NCBI RefSeq assembly: GCF_003096035.1
Contig: NZ_CP029186.1
Span: 881,001-945,000, forward strand
DNA from: Flavobacterium album
GTDB taxonomy: Bacteria; Bacteroidota; Bacteroidia; Flavobacteriales; Flavobacteriaceae
Direction: 5' to 3'
DNA: 64,000 nt
The position numbers and the translations under genes were made by a program. Below the pieces are notes generated by a model, which worked only from the letters and a program-made list of their open reading frames with translations, was not told the DNA's origin and made no database searches. The first letter of the stretch is position 1, and each line of letters begins with the position of its first letter. Shown one piece after another: positions 44,181 to 51,635 of this stretch.

Positions 44181-45335
44181 ATGATTTCTTTCGAGCACTA
44201 TACTACCATCCGGAAACATACAGAATACATTTGCAGTTTTCTGCAGACGGAAGACTATGTGCCGCAGCCTGTCCCTTTTGTGAGCCCGCCCAAGTGGCAC
44301 CTTGCCCACAGCACCTGGTTTTTTGAAGAATTCATACTAAAAAAGTACTTCGACGGCTATGCGGAATTTGATAGTGACTTTGGCTTCCTGTTCAACAGTT
44401 ACTACAATACGATAGGCAAAAGAGTGTTGCGTGCCCAACGGGGCAATATTACCCGTCCCGGTATCGACAGAATATATGAGTACCGGCAGTATATAGACAG
44501 CCACATGGAAATTATCATCCAGCTTAAAAGCGGCGACCCCGAATTTCGAAATACGCTTGCGCTCGGCCTTAACCATGAACAGCAGCACCAGGAATTGCTT
44601 GTAACCGACATCAAATATATCCTTGGCCACAACCCAATATTCCCTGTATATAATGAAGCAATTGACTGGGAATCGGTGCGGGAAGAAAACACCGGCTTTA
44701 TCTCTGTTCCGGAAGGGATGTATGACATTGGCCACACGGGCGAAGGGTTCAGCTTTGACAATGAACATGGTACGCACAGGGTTTTCCTTGATGCCTTTGA
44801 AATTTCTGCACAGCTCGTCACCAACAGTGAATATATGGAGTTTATGGAAGCCGGCGGCTATGCCAACTTTAACTACTGGCTGGACGAAGGCTGGAGCTGG
44901 GTTTTACAAAATGATATCCACGCGCCGTTATACTGGCACAGCATCGACGGGGAGTGGCATCACTATACCCTCCGTGGGCTTGAAAAAGTAGACCCAGATG
45001 CAATGCTTACGCATATCAGCTTTTATGAAGCTGCGGCTTATGCCGAATGGAAACGAATGCGCCTGCCTACCGAGTTTGAATGGGAAGCCGCATCTTCTCA
45101 ATTCAATTGGGGGAAGCGTTGGGAATGGACCCACAGCGCCTACCTGCCTTATCCACGGTTCCGGAAGCCTGAAGGCGCCATAGGCGAGTACAATGGCAAG
45201 TTCATGATCAACCAGATGGTGCTTCGGGGATCATCCTGCGCCACCCCGCAGGGCCACAGCCGCAACACCTACCGTAATTTTTTTCATCCTGACGAACGCT
45301 GGCAGTTTACCGGCATCCGTCTCGTAAAACTGTAG
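44181..45335 (+). CDS. egtB: Ergothioneine biosynthesis sulfoxide synthase EgtB
   Basis: A 384-aa non-heme iron enzyme. The N-terminal DinB-like domain has an early His in KWHLAHSTWFFEEF (~38-51) and the iron motif HxxxHxE at His132, His136, Glu138 (NHEQQHQELL). The C-terminal formylglycine-enzyme-like domain has VPEGMYDIGHTGEGFSFDNE, a THISFYEAAAYAEWKRMRLP segment and the end MVLRGSSCATPQGHSRNTYRNFF in pieces. EgtB joins hercynine with a thiol donor via O2. The next gene is EgtD, 7 bases after the stop. No egtA, egtC or egtE is present here, so the thiol donor and C-S lyase cannot be deduced. Confidence 0.92.
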   Translation: MISFEHYTTIRKHTEYICSFLQTEDYVPQPVPFVSPPKWHLAHSTWFFEEFILKKYFDGYAEFDSDFGFLFNSYYNTIGKRVLRAQRGNITRPGIDRIYEYRQYIDSHMEIIIQLKSGDPEFRNTLALGLNHEQQHQELLVTDIKYILGHNPIFPVYNEAIDWESVREENTGFISVPEGMYDIGHTGEGFSFDNEHGTHRVFLDAFEISAQLVTNSEYMEFMEAGGYANFNYWLDEGWSWVLQNDIHAPLYWHSIDGEWHHYTLRGLEKVDPDAMLTHISFYEAAAYAEWKRMRLPTEFEWEAASSQFNWGKRWEWTHSAYLPYPRFRKPEGAIGEYNGKFMINQMVLRGSSCATPQGHSRNTYRNFFHPDERWQFTGIRLVKL

Positions 45336-45342
45336 CATTATT

Positions 45343-46293
45343 ATGAAAACCAAAACATTAGTAGATCCATTTGCCGAAGATGTAACAAAAGGGCTTACCG
45401 AAAACCCGAAATCCCTGCCGTCAAAGTATTTTTATGATGACAGGGGAAGCCGCATTTTCATGGAGATAATGGCAATGCCTGAATACTACCCTACCGGGTG
45501 CGAATTTGAGATACTGCTACAGCAATCTCCTGCGATCGTAAACAAACTGCCTTTTACGGTCCCTTTCAATATCATTGAATTCGGTTCCGGCGATGGTATG
45601 AAAACAAAACATTTGCTCAAAGCCTTTACAGAACAGGGTGCGCCATTTACGTATATCCCTATAGATATTTCACAGGAAGCCATCGATGCGCTCGAAGCCA
45701 ATATCAACCAGGCTTTGCCGGGAATAGACATGCAGCCGCAAACAGGTGACTATTTTGAGGCGCTAACCGGTATTGACAGCGAAAAACCCGCACTGTTCCT
45801 GTTTTTGGGTGGCAACATTGGCAATTATAAAGATGCCGATGCTATAGCGCTACTGGAAAGATTTCACGCGCAAATGAAGACAGGCGATATGCTGCTGATG
45901 GGAATGGACCTTCAAAAAAACCCGAGGATTATACAGAAAGCGTATGACGATCCGCATGGCGTGACACGTGCATTCAATATGAACCTACTAACGCGGATAA
46001 ACAGGGAGCTTGATGCCGATATCAACCTGGACCAGTTTGATTTTTACTGTGACTACAATCCGCAAAGCGGGGAAGTGAACAGTTATCTTGTGAGCCTGAA
46101 AAAACAGCATGTGCACAGCGCTTTACTCAACACTACTTTTTATTTTGAGAAGGACGAGCTGGTATGGACAGAGCTTTCCAAAAAATATACTTTAGCCGGT
46201 ATTAGCGCCCTTGCACAATCTGCAGGTTTTGCTGTAGCCCATAACTTTATGGATTGCAGGCATTATTTTACTGACAGCTTGTGGATAAAATAA
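45343..46293 (+). CDS. egtD: L-histidine N(alpha)-methyltransferase EgtD
   Basis: A 316-aa SAM-dependent enzyme that trimethylates histidine to hercynine. Family features are LTENPKSLPSKYFYDDRGSR (about residues 18-37), PEYYPTGCEFEIL with the histidine-pocket Tyr, the SAM loop IEFGSGDGMKTKHLL (~79-93), IPIDISQEAIDAL and LFLGGNIGNYKD (~157-168). Pocket residues near the end (YFEKDELVWTELSKKYTL) also fit. It acts before EgtB in the same pathway. A hairpin with a short T-run follows the stop. Confidence 0.94.
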   Translation: MKTKTLVDPFAEDVTKGLTENPKSLPSKYFYDDRGSRIFMEIMAMPEYYPTGCEFEILLQQSPAIVNKLPFTVPFNIIEFGSGDGMKTKHLLKAFTEQGAPFTYIPIDISQEAIDALEANINQALPGIDMQPQTGDYFEALTGIDSEKPALFLFLGGNIGNYKDADAIALLERFHAQMKTGDMLLMGMDLQKNPRIIQKAYDDPHGVTRAFNMNLLTRINRELDADINLDQFDFYCDYNPQSGEVNSYLVSLKKQHVHSALLNTTFYFEKDELVWTELSKKYTLAGISALAQSAGFAVAHNFMDCRHYFTDSLWIK

Positions 46294-46319
46294 AAGGCTG
46301 CCCTTGCGGACAGCCTCTT
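46294..46319. terminator. Terminator between egtD and the convergent TPR gene
   Basis: AGGCTGCCC and GGACAGCCT pair with a TTGC loop. The element begins right at the egtD stop and ends beside the stop of the minus-strand TPR gene, so it may serve both. Confidence 0.7.
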
Positions 46320-46321
46320 AC

Positions 46322-46861
46322 TTATGAAGCATTCTTTTCTTTTTTGCTTTTGGCTTCCTTCTTTTTGGACTTTTTTTCCAGGTTTTTCTTGTCCTTTACC
46401 CTTTTGATGTGGCCGTCCATCGCTTCCATGAAATAAGTATTCATGGCCGATCTCTTTGCATCGGTGTAATAGTCGATGGCAGTGCTGTACATTTCGTACT
46501 TCTCATACAATACACCGGACAGGTACGCAAGCCTCGCCCTATCGGCTCCCGGCACTTTTTTACCAAGGTCGATGATCTTTAGGGCTTCGTCGATCCTGTT
46601 CCTGTTGATGAGCATAGAAGCATACTGATAGTAAGCAGGAAGGTACTCGTTATCGAGGTACAGCGTCATCCTGTAATAGAATTCCGCCTGCTTATAATCC
46701 TCCAGCTGCTCTTCGTATATTTTGCCCATAAGGAACTGCGCGCCGGTATGCTCGCTGTCGGCAGCGATGACGTATTGCAGCTTCTCGATGCATTCTTCCA
46801 CATTGTAAGGGTAATTGTCCCTTGCCTGGATGTACATCACTTCGTAGGTGTTAATTCCCAT
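46322..46861 (-). CDS. Tetratricopeptide repeat protein with basic tail
   Basis: A 179-aa cytoplasmic protein with about four TPR-like units: CIEKLQYVIAADSEHTGAQ, QAEFYYRMTLYLDNEYLPAY, RIDEALKIIDLGKKVPGA and MYSTAIDYYTDAKRSAM. A lysine/glutamate tail (about 155-179) of KKKEAKSKKEK type follows. It has no signal peptide. TPR arrays mediate protein contacts; the Lys-rich tail could bind nucleic acid or ribosomes (speculative). It is a single-gene unit on the minus strand. Confidence 0.85.
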   Translation of the reverse strand: MGINTYEVMYIQARDNYPYNVEECIEKLQYVIAADSEHTGAQFLMGKIYEEQLEDYKQAEFYYRMTLYLDNEYLPAYYQYASMLINRNRIDEALKIIDLGKKVPGADRARLAYLSGVLYEKYEMYSTAIDYYTDAKRSAMNTYFMEAMDGHIKRVKDKKNLEKKSKKKEAKSKKEKNAS

Positions 46862-46931
46862 TGTTATTGTTTTTTATAACCTGCAAGGTTTTTTCCAACC
46901 CTGTAGGTTTGATTATTTTAATTCATTTCTC

Positions 46932-47043
46932 CAGCATGAGTGAAGCTCTTCCCCTCCTCTGGAGGGGTGGCGGAGCCGGGGGTGGTTTATACATAATTTA
47001 ACCACCCCTCCCTTCGGGCACCCCTCCAAAGGAGGGGAAGCGA
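46932..47043. repeat. GAGTGAAGCTCTTCCCCTC inverted repeat
   Basis: It starts GCATGAGTGAAGCTCTTCCC (46935-46954), continues as CTCCTCTGGAGGGGTGG, and closes with CCACCCCTCCCTTCGGGCAC and CCTCCAAAGGAGGGGAAGCG. Same tag as the elements near 10006, 50025, 51500 and 56263. Confidence 0.8.
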
Positions 47044-47049
47044 GGACAA

Positions 47050-48447
47050 TCACCCCCTGTCCATCCTCACGATCTTTGGCAGGAAAGTGCCCACAACATC
47101 CACGAGTTCCGTTTGGTGTGCCATTACCTTCTTAATGTCCTTGTAGGCCATAGGCGCTTCATCCAGGCCTGCGCCAAGAAGTGTCACGCCGTGATCCTTT
47201 AACACTTTTTTGAGCTCGCTTTGTGTGACGGATCGTTTGGCATCGGTGCGCGACATTTGCCTTCCTGCTCCATGTGAAGCCGAATTTAGTGATAACGGGT
47301 TGCCTTTTCCCTTTACAATGTAACCCGGTGCGGTCATCGATCCCGGGATAATGCCCAGCACGTTCTTTTGTGCCGGGGTAGCGCCTTTGCGGTGCACGAT
47401 GAGTTCCTGCCCGTTCACGATCTCCTTCCACGCAAAGTTGTGATGGTTCTCTACCATAGCCAGCGGCCTTTCGCCCAACGCCTTCGCTATCCGTCTGTGG
47501 ATGTCGTGGTGGCATGCAGAGGCATAATCACCGGCAAGGTTCATCGCGATCCAGTATTCCTGTCCATCGTGCGAGTCGAGATCGAGCCAGGCAAGGTGCT
47601 GCGCCATTTTTGGCAGCGGCGTTTGCTTCGTGGCGAGGTAGGTGTACTCTTTGGCCACATTGGCACCAAGCCCGCGCGACCCGCTGTGCGATAATACACC
47701 TACATACTTACCCGGCGGCACTTTAAATTCATTATCATCTCCCAGCACTTCTACGATGCCAAACTCCACGAAGTGATTGCCGCCGCCGGAACTGCCTAAC
47801 TGTTGGTAGGCTTTGTTCTTAAGCTTTTTCAGCAATGGTATTTCCCTGAAGGCATCACGTTCAAAGATCTCATGGTCCCCACGGCTTTTGTGTACTTCAT
47901 TAGTGCCGAACTTGGTGTGCGTTTCGAGTATGCCCACATATTTGTCCTTATGCCCTTCGATGAACGACGGGTTGATGTCGAATATGCTCAGGCACATCCG
48001 GCACCCGATATCTACACCTACTCCATAGGGTATCACCGCATTTTCTGTCGCCAGCACCCCGCCAATGGGCAGGCCGTAACCTGAGTGGCCGTCGGGCATC
48101 AGTGCACCTGCTTTAGAAACCGGCAGTTTCAGCGCAGTGAACAATTGCTCTTTGGCACTTGCCCCGATCTCGTTCTCACCAAAAATGGTGAACGATGCGC
48201 GGGTGTTGTTCAGCTGCCGTGATTCGGTTTTTTTGGCCTCGAGCAGCGCTTCGGAAATTTTACCAAAGATGCCGTTGCCTTTAAATTTTGCAGGATCATC
48301 CAGCACTTCCTTCAGTATCGCGAGCGCCCTGGGCTTTGTTTCCCTTTTGTAGTGGCGCAGCATGATCTCCATTGCTATGCTGATGGATTTGTTTTGCGGA
48401 TATCCTATATCGATGAGGTCTTTGCCTCTTAATCTTAATTTTGCCAT
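47050..48447 (-). CDS. rtcB: RtcB family RNA ligase
   Basis: A 465-aa 3'-phosphate RNA ligase. The start is ATG 48447 (MAKLRLRGKDLIDIGYPQNK), not the upstream extension. Mn/GTP-site motifs are seen: GVGVDIGCRMCL (metal Asp/Cys), SGGGNHFVEFG, GVLSHSGSRGLG (His), NHHNFAW and the guanylylated-His motif SASHGAGRQMSR (His392). The KGATPAQKN segment is also typical. All core residues appear intact. RtcB joins 2',3'-cyclic phosphate to 5'-OH ends in tRNA or damaged-RNA repair. It lies 43 bases downstream of a PcfJ-like gene on the same strand, probably one transcript. Confidence 0.94.
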   Translation of the reverse strand: MAKLRLRGKDLIDIGYPQNKSISIAMEIMLRHYKRETKPRALAILKEVLDDPAKFKGNGIFGKISEALLEAKKTESRQLNNTRASFTIFGENEIGASAKEQLFTALKLPVSKAGALMPDGHSGYGLPIGGVLATENAVIPYGVGVDIGCRMCLSIFDINPSFIEGHKDKYVGILETHTKFGTNEVHKSRGDHEIFERDAFREIPLLKKLKNKAYQQLGSSGGGNHFVEFGIVEVLGDDNEFKVPPGKYVGVLSHSGSRGLGANVAKEYTYLATKQTPLPKMAQHLAWLDLDSHDGQEYWIAMNLAGDYASACHHDIHRRIAKALGERPLAMVENHHNFAWKEIVNGQELIVHRKGATPAQKNVLGIIPGSMTAPGYIVKGKGNPLSLNSASHGAGRQMSRTDAKRSVTQSELKKVLKDHGVTLLGAGLDEAPMAYKDIKKVMAHQTELVDVVGTFLPKIVRMDRG

Positions 48448-48490
48448 AATTTTAAATTTTTGAATCAGGTAAAGCAGCATTCATGCTGCC

Positions 48491-49882
48491 TTACCGTAGT
48501 TTTGATAAGATCCAAAGGATCTTGATAATGATCAATACGATCCGTACAACCTCTGTTGCGCTTAGTTCGTTTGTAGGCCTGTATGCCCTGTAGTAGTCTA
48601 CGGGCTGCTGTACCGGCTCGCCTCCCTGGTAATGCACGGCGGCAGGTGGCGGCGGGACATATTCCTCTTCGTAAAAAGTGCCATCGGTCAATTTCTCTGT
48701 TGCTGCCCACTCTGCCATTATTGCCCTCGCTTCATCAGAAGGTATTTCGTTGAACTTCGCTTTCGCCTGAACAATCTCCATCGTTTCAACTGCCACTTCG
48801 ATGGTTGCAAGAGTGATATAGCCTTTATCACCGGGTATGAACCTCCTCAAAGAGAAGATCGCGCAGGTTCCAATGGTGCAATCATAGGCATAATCGGCCA
48901 CGCAGTGTGACTGTTCGGCGCCTTCTTCATACAATTCCTGTGAGGTGCCCAATTGCACTATCCTAAAGATCGCGTCCTCTTTTTGCACTTCGTAGTTCTT
49001 AACACTGCATAGTTCCCAGTCGCTAAACTGCGCCGCTGCCAGCCTTTTGGCCATCTCCGCATGGTATTCTGCTGCCCTTTTTGCAACCGATGCCCATGTA
49101 CGGCCTTTAAGGCTGTAAGCATTATCAACCTCATACATAGCGTCAAGGTATAGTAGTACACGCTGCAACTGGTCGAAAGCGACAGGCTCCTCCACTCTGG
49201 CAACGAACCGTATCACAACAAGCGTAAACGCCGCATCCCGGAATCTTTCGAATTCATGCGCCCACGCCACAGCTTCGGCCCTTGCTATTGTAGCGCCACA
49301 GCCCAATGCCTGTGCCCGCCGTATGGCCTGCACCAGGGTGAACTGTCTTGGCGTGTTGCGGAACTCGTGGGCCATCCTTGCCGTAAAGCCCTTGGGGATG
49401 ATATTCAACGCCTGAACACTATCGCCGCGGCCAAGCTTTATATAGTAGTACATGGGTATCCTGCTGCTTTCGGCGAAGGCGTACTCCATGAACTCTGGCA
49501 CCTCGTACTTTGCAAAACAATGCCTAATCAACGATGCGAGCTGGCCTTCGGCAGTAAGGGCATCTTTAACCCATTCATTTACAGGCCGCACCATTTTGTC
49601 TTCAAAATATGCAATGTTCACCAACACATTGATGAAAGCCGGGTTACGCAGCACACCGTAGCATTTCTTGGTATGAATTAGCAGCAATAGCATGCGGAAA
49701 GCAGCCTTCTTTGGCTTGTGGTTCTCTCCCATAAGATCCATAAGGGCAAACTGGCGCCTGATGACACCTTCGAGCGTGGTCTCGCCATATTGCAGCTCAT
49801 GCTTTTCGGTATACAGCCTTTCTACCATGTCCGGAAAACCGGGCCTGGTGGCTATTCGTATTGCTGTGCTTTGTGTTTCCAT
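48491..49882 (-). CDS. PcfJ-like protein with hydrophobic C-terminal tail
   Basis: A 463-aa protein. The middle-to-C-terminal part carries the PcfJ-like pattern FRIVQLGTSQELYEEGAEQS, HCVADYAYDCTIGTC, FSLRR and ITLATIEV (about residues 325-385). The N-terminal ~320 aa are helical and without a motif I know. The end is unusual: a Pro/Tyr-rich linker (YVPPPPAAVHYQGGEP) followed by about 20 residues of almost pure Val/Ile/Leu (EVVRIVLIIIKILWILSKLR), which would suit a tail anchor. PcfJ was first named on conjugative plasmids; the cellular role is unknown. It stands directly upstream of rtcB, suggesting a joint RNA role. Confidence 0.75.
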   Translation of the reverse strand: METQSTAIRIATRPGFPDMVERLYTEKHELQYGETTLEGVIRRQFALMDLMGENHKPKKAAFRMLLLLIHTKKCYGVLRNPAFINVLVNIAYFEDKMVRPVNEWVKDALTAEGQLASLIRHCFAKYEVPEFMEYAFAESSRIPMYYYIKLGRGDSVQALNIIPKGFTARMAHEFRNTPRQFTLVQAIRRAQALGCGATIARAEAVAWAHEFERFRDAAFTLVVIRFVARVEEPVAFDQLQRVLLYLDAMYEVDNAYSLKGRTWASVAKRAAEYHAEMAKRLAAAQFSDWELCSVKNYEVQKEDAIFRIVQLGTSQELYEEGAEQSHCVADYAYDCTIGTCAIFSLRRFIPGDKGYITLATIEVAVETMEIVQAKAKFNEIPSDEARAIMAEWAATEKLTDGTFYEEEYVPPPPAAVHYQGGEPVQQPVDYYRAYRPTNELSATEVVRIVLIIIKILWILSKLR

Positions 49883-49988
49883 TGCCTTTGATGTTGCGGC
49901 AACACCGTTGCCTGGTTACGTTTTGGTCATTTGTTGTTTTAAATGTTATCTTGCTTTGCTGTGCCGAATACATACTCTTAATTCCTAA

Positions 49989-50043
49989 TACAACCACCCC
50001 GCCCTTCGGGCACCCCTCCAAGGGAGGGGAAGAGCTTCACTCA
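49989..50043. repeat. CACCCCGCCCTTCGGGCACC repeat, partial
   Basis: CACCCCGCCCTTCGGGCACC, CCTCCAAGGGAGGGG and AAGAGCTTCACTCATA match the right half of the element at 46932-47043. The GAGTGAAGCTCTT tag is inverted relative to it. Confidence 0.75.
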
Positions 50044-50063
50044 TACCCAATACCTGTTTAGGT

Positions 50064-50101
50064 ATAAAAAAAAGCCCGGTACCATTATCGGACCGGGCTT
50101 T
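50064..50101 (-). terminator. Terminator after micro-ORF 2
   Basis: AAAGCCCGGT (50071-50080) pairs perfectly with ACCGGGCTTT (50092-50101), 10 bp. On the minus strand the stem is followed by eight Us. Confidence 0.88.
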
Positions 50102-50128
50102 ACCTACGAATAGGCAGTATTCCTCCTT

Positions 50129-50215
50129 TCACAAGGGAATATGCGGTCCTGCGTGACGGCCATAAGTGGCTGCCATCAGCGAATTGTCCTGTATGTTATG
50201 CGAACTGTATTTCAT
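50129..50215 (-). CDS. Micro-ORF 2, 28 codons
   Basis: An uninterrupted 28-codon ORF from ATG 50215 (an in-frame ATG at 50221 would add two codons), beginning MKYSSHNIQDNSL and ending GPHIPL. It starts 6-7 bases after the T-run of the preceding terminator and is itself followed by a 10-bp hairpin with eight Us. It has the same length as micro-ORF 1 and the same opening pattern M-[RK]-[FY]-[ST], with a shared Asn at position 11 and [NS]-[VL] at 12-13. It is too short for ordinary gene callers. Expression and function are unknown; a leader peptide or small-RNA gene are alternatives. Confidence 0.4.
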   Translation of the reverse strand: MKYSSHNIQDNSLMAATYGRHAGPHIPL

Positions 50216-50221
50216 AAGCAT

Positions 50222-50253
50222 AAAAAAACCCGGAGCCTTTGGAGATCCGGGTT
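50222..50253 (-). terminator. Terminator after micro-ORF 1
   Basis: AACCCGGA (50227-50234) pairs with TCCGGGTT (50246-50253) around an 11-base loop. On the minus strand a run of seven Us follows. Confidence 0.85.
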
Positions 50254-50280
50254 GCTATATTGTATAATTAGATTTTACTT

Positions 50281-50367
50281 CTAAGAATTCGGCACGCACA
50301 ACCCGGGCCATAATGCAGGGATACTTCCTACATTGTTAAGCTCATATTTAGATTGTGTAAAACGCAT
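50281..50367 (-). CDS. Micro-ORF 1, 28 codons
   Basis: A 28-codon ORF from ATG 50367, beginning MRFTQSKYELNNV and ending WPGLCVPNS. A perfect -7 element (TACATTTG) lies 38 bases upstream, with a TTG box at typical spacing. The leader is AT-rich, and a strong hairpin with a U-run follows 27 bases after the stop. Promoter, short ORF and terminator thus form a complete small transcription unit. It is related by pattern to micro-ORF 2 downstream. Both lie upstream of the pcfJ-like/rtcB pair on the same strand. Whether peptide or RNA is the product cannot be decided from sequence. Confidence 0.45.
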   Translation of the reverse strand: MRFTQSKYELNNVGSIPALWPGLCVPNS

Positions 50368-50405
50368 GGTGCTGAATTTTAATTTTTGTTGTTATTAATC
50401 GGATG

Positions 50406-50434
50406 CAAATGTAGGCTAATTTCCTTACAAACAA
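50406..50434 (-). promoter_or_regulatory. Promoter of the micro-ORF unit
   Basis: On the minus strand TTG at 50434-50432 and a perfect TACATTTG at 50413-50406 are separated by 18 bases. Confidence 0.6.
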
Positions 50435-50493
50435 AATTTTGAAGGTAATTTGAATTTAGAATAAATCTAAGGTTCAGTTTTCAGTCACAGTTC

Positions 50494-50553
50494 TCAAAAG
50501 TCCTCTCCCCCGACCCCTCTCCCAAGGAGAGGGGAGCGAGATGTGCCGACAGA
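50494..50553. repeat. CCTCTCCCAAGGAGAGG repeat with ACGTGCCGACAG tail
   Basis: AGTCCTCTCCCCCGACCCCT, CTCCCAAGGAGAGGGGAGCG, then AGATGTGCCGACAG. Nearly identical over about 55 bases to 56283-56337 (AGACGTGCCGACAG there). Confidence 0.85.
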
Positions 50554-50618
50554 ACGTTATCTGGCCTGTAATGGAACGTTTAAAAAGTGCCTGTAGTTTG
50601 GTAATAGCCCTGGCGGAA

Positions 50619-50690
50619 CCTGCCTGCCGGCAAAGGCAGGGCGGCATCCCCGACGCAGGAGGGATATAGCGGACGACAGGAAAATGGCGT
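50619..50690. repeat. CCTGCCTGCCGGCA hairpin and GATATAGCGGA element
   Basis: CCTGCCTGCCGGCAAAGGCA forms a hairpin, then GCGGCATCCCCGACG and GGATATAGCGGACG. It matches the order of the longer element at 15365-15466. A CCTGCCTGCCGGCA copy also lies near 16580. Confidence 0.6.
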
Positions 50691-50736
50691 AAAAGATGCA
50701 GGAAGTTTGGCTTCAAATAATCGGTATGTGAGAAAA

Positions 50737-50772
50737 CAGAAAGGAGGACATCTTTCGACGTCCTTCTTTCAG
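50737..50772. terminator. Hairpin, possible terminator
   Basis: AAAGGAGGAC and GTCCTTCTTT pair around ATCTTTCGAC. There is no gene immediately upstream on either strand, so its role is uncertain. Confidence 0.35.
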
Positions 50773-50852
50773 GGGGAAATAAACACTACTGATTTGTTTT
50801 TTGATCTCTTATCAGATGCAGGAAATATCTTAGGGTTGCGTGGCAGGATAAA

Positions 50853-50870
50853 TTTTGCCAAATGGCAAAA
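50853..50870. promoter_or_regulatory. 18-bp palindrome, candidate Crp-type operator (copy 1)
   Basis: TTTTGCCAAATGGCAAAA has perfect 8-bp arms and a 2-base centre. It lies 8 bases before ATG 50879 of the Crp-family regulator. The identical sequence recurs at 51565-51582. Confidence 0.6.
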
Positions 50871-50878
50871 AGCAAAAC

Positions 50879-51469
50879 ATGATCTATGCTTACCTTTATG
50901 GCATGGAAGAACTTATAAACAAGCTACTGCAATTCGGCAGTCTGAACCCGCAGCAAATCGAGCTGATTAAACAGCATGCATCGGAGCTGCATGTAAAAAA
51001 AGGCGATTATTTTCATGAGGCAGGCAAGATCGCGAAGCAGGTGGGGTTTTTAACCAACGGGGCTATCAGGCTGTGCTATTACGGAAAAGGCGGCGAGGAT
51101 TTTACCCGTTATTTTATGGTTGAGGGATCTTTTATTGTTGATCTTGACAGTTTTTATAATGAGATACCTTCGTCAGTCTACACGGAAGCTGTGACCGATT
51201 GCAGCCTGATCGTTTTTGAGAAGGAGGATTTTCAGCACCTTGCCGGAACGATCATCGCCTGGAATGAGATATTCACCAAAATTGCCACACAAGCCCTTTC
51301 TTTTAAAGCGAGTGCCAGTTCGGTCATGCTTACCCAGGATGCTACCGAACGCTACGAAGCATTCCTGAAGCGCTGGCCCGGACTGGCGAACAGGATATCG
51401 TTATCGTCGCTGGCTTCCTATTTAGGGATCACGCAGTCATCTTTGAGCAGGATACGGAAGAATATTTAG
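50879..51469 (+). CDS. Crp/Fnr family transcriptional regulator
   Basis: About 196 aa from ATG 50879; ATG 50903 (MEELINKLLQFGSLNPQQIE) is the alternative and fits the family start better. A cyclic-nucleotide-binding-like beta barrel (VKKGDYFHEAGKIAKQVGFL, about residues 42-61) is followed by a dimer helix and a C-terminal HTH (ISLSSLASYLGITQSSLSRI). The effector-binding Arg/Ser set of true cAMP sensors is not evident, as in many Bacteroidota members that respond to unknown cues. A perfect palindrome overlaps its leader and also lies upstream of the following SDR gene, suggesting it controls itself and that gene. Confidence 0.88.
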   Translation: MIYAYLYGMEELINKLLQFGSLNPQQIELIKQHASELHVKKGDYFHEAGKIAKQVGFLTNGAIRLCYYGKGGEDFTRYFMVEGSFIVDLDSFYNEIPSSVYTEAVTDCSLIVFEKEDFQHLAGTIIAWNEIFTKIATQALSFKASASSVMLTQDATERYEAFLKRWPGLANRISLSSLASYLGITQSSLSRIRKNI

Positions 51470-51472
51470 GCC

Positions 51473-51525
51473 TCACCCCCCACCCCCCTCTCCAGGGGAG
51501 AGGGGGCAGCTTCACTCAGGCGGGC
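51473..51525. repeat. CCCCCTCTCCAGGGGAGAGG repeat
   Basis: CCCACCCCCCTCTCCAGGGG, AGAGGGGG, then CAGCTTCACTCAGGCGGGCC. Same AGCTTCACTCA tag as at 56263. It starts a few bases after the Crp gene stop. Confidence 0.75.
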
Positions 51526-51564
51526 CCACTCCTATGGAATAACAATTTATGGTAAACGAATGCT

Positions 51565-51582
51565 TTTTGCCAAATGGCAAAA
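51565..51582. promoter_or_regulatory. 18-bp palindrome, candidate Crp-type operator (copy 2)
   Basis: TTTTGCCAAATGGCAAAA, identical to 50853-50870, lies 53 bases before the SDR start codon in the promoter region. Confidence 0.6.
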
Positions 51583-51635
51583 TTTAATCCTTTGGGCTGT
51601 TGCAATTTTGTGGTGTAATTAAAAAACAACATAAA

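Noticed and set aside
49797..50021. Minus-strand 74-codon frame across the pcfJ-like start
   Set aside because: It overlaps the start of the PcfJ-like gene in another frame and half of it comes from an intergenic repeat.
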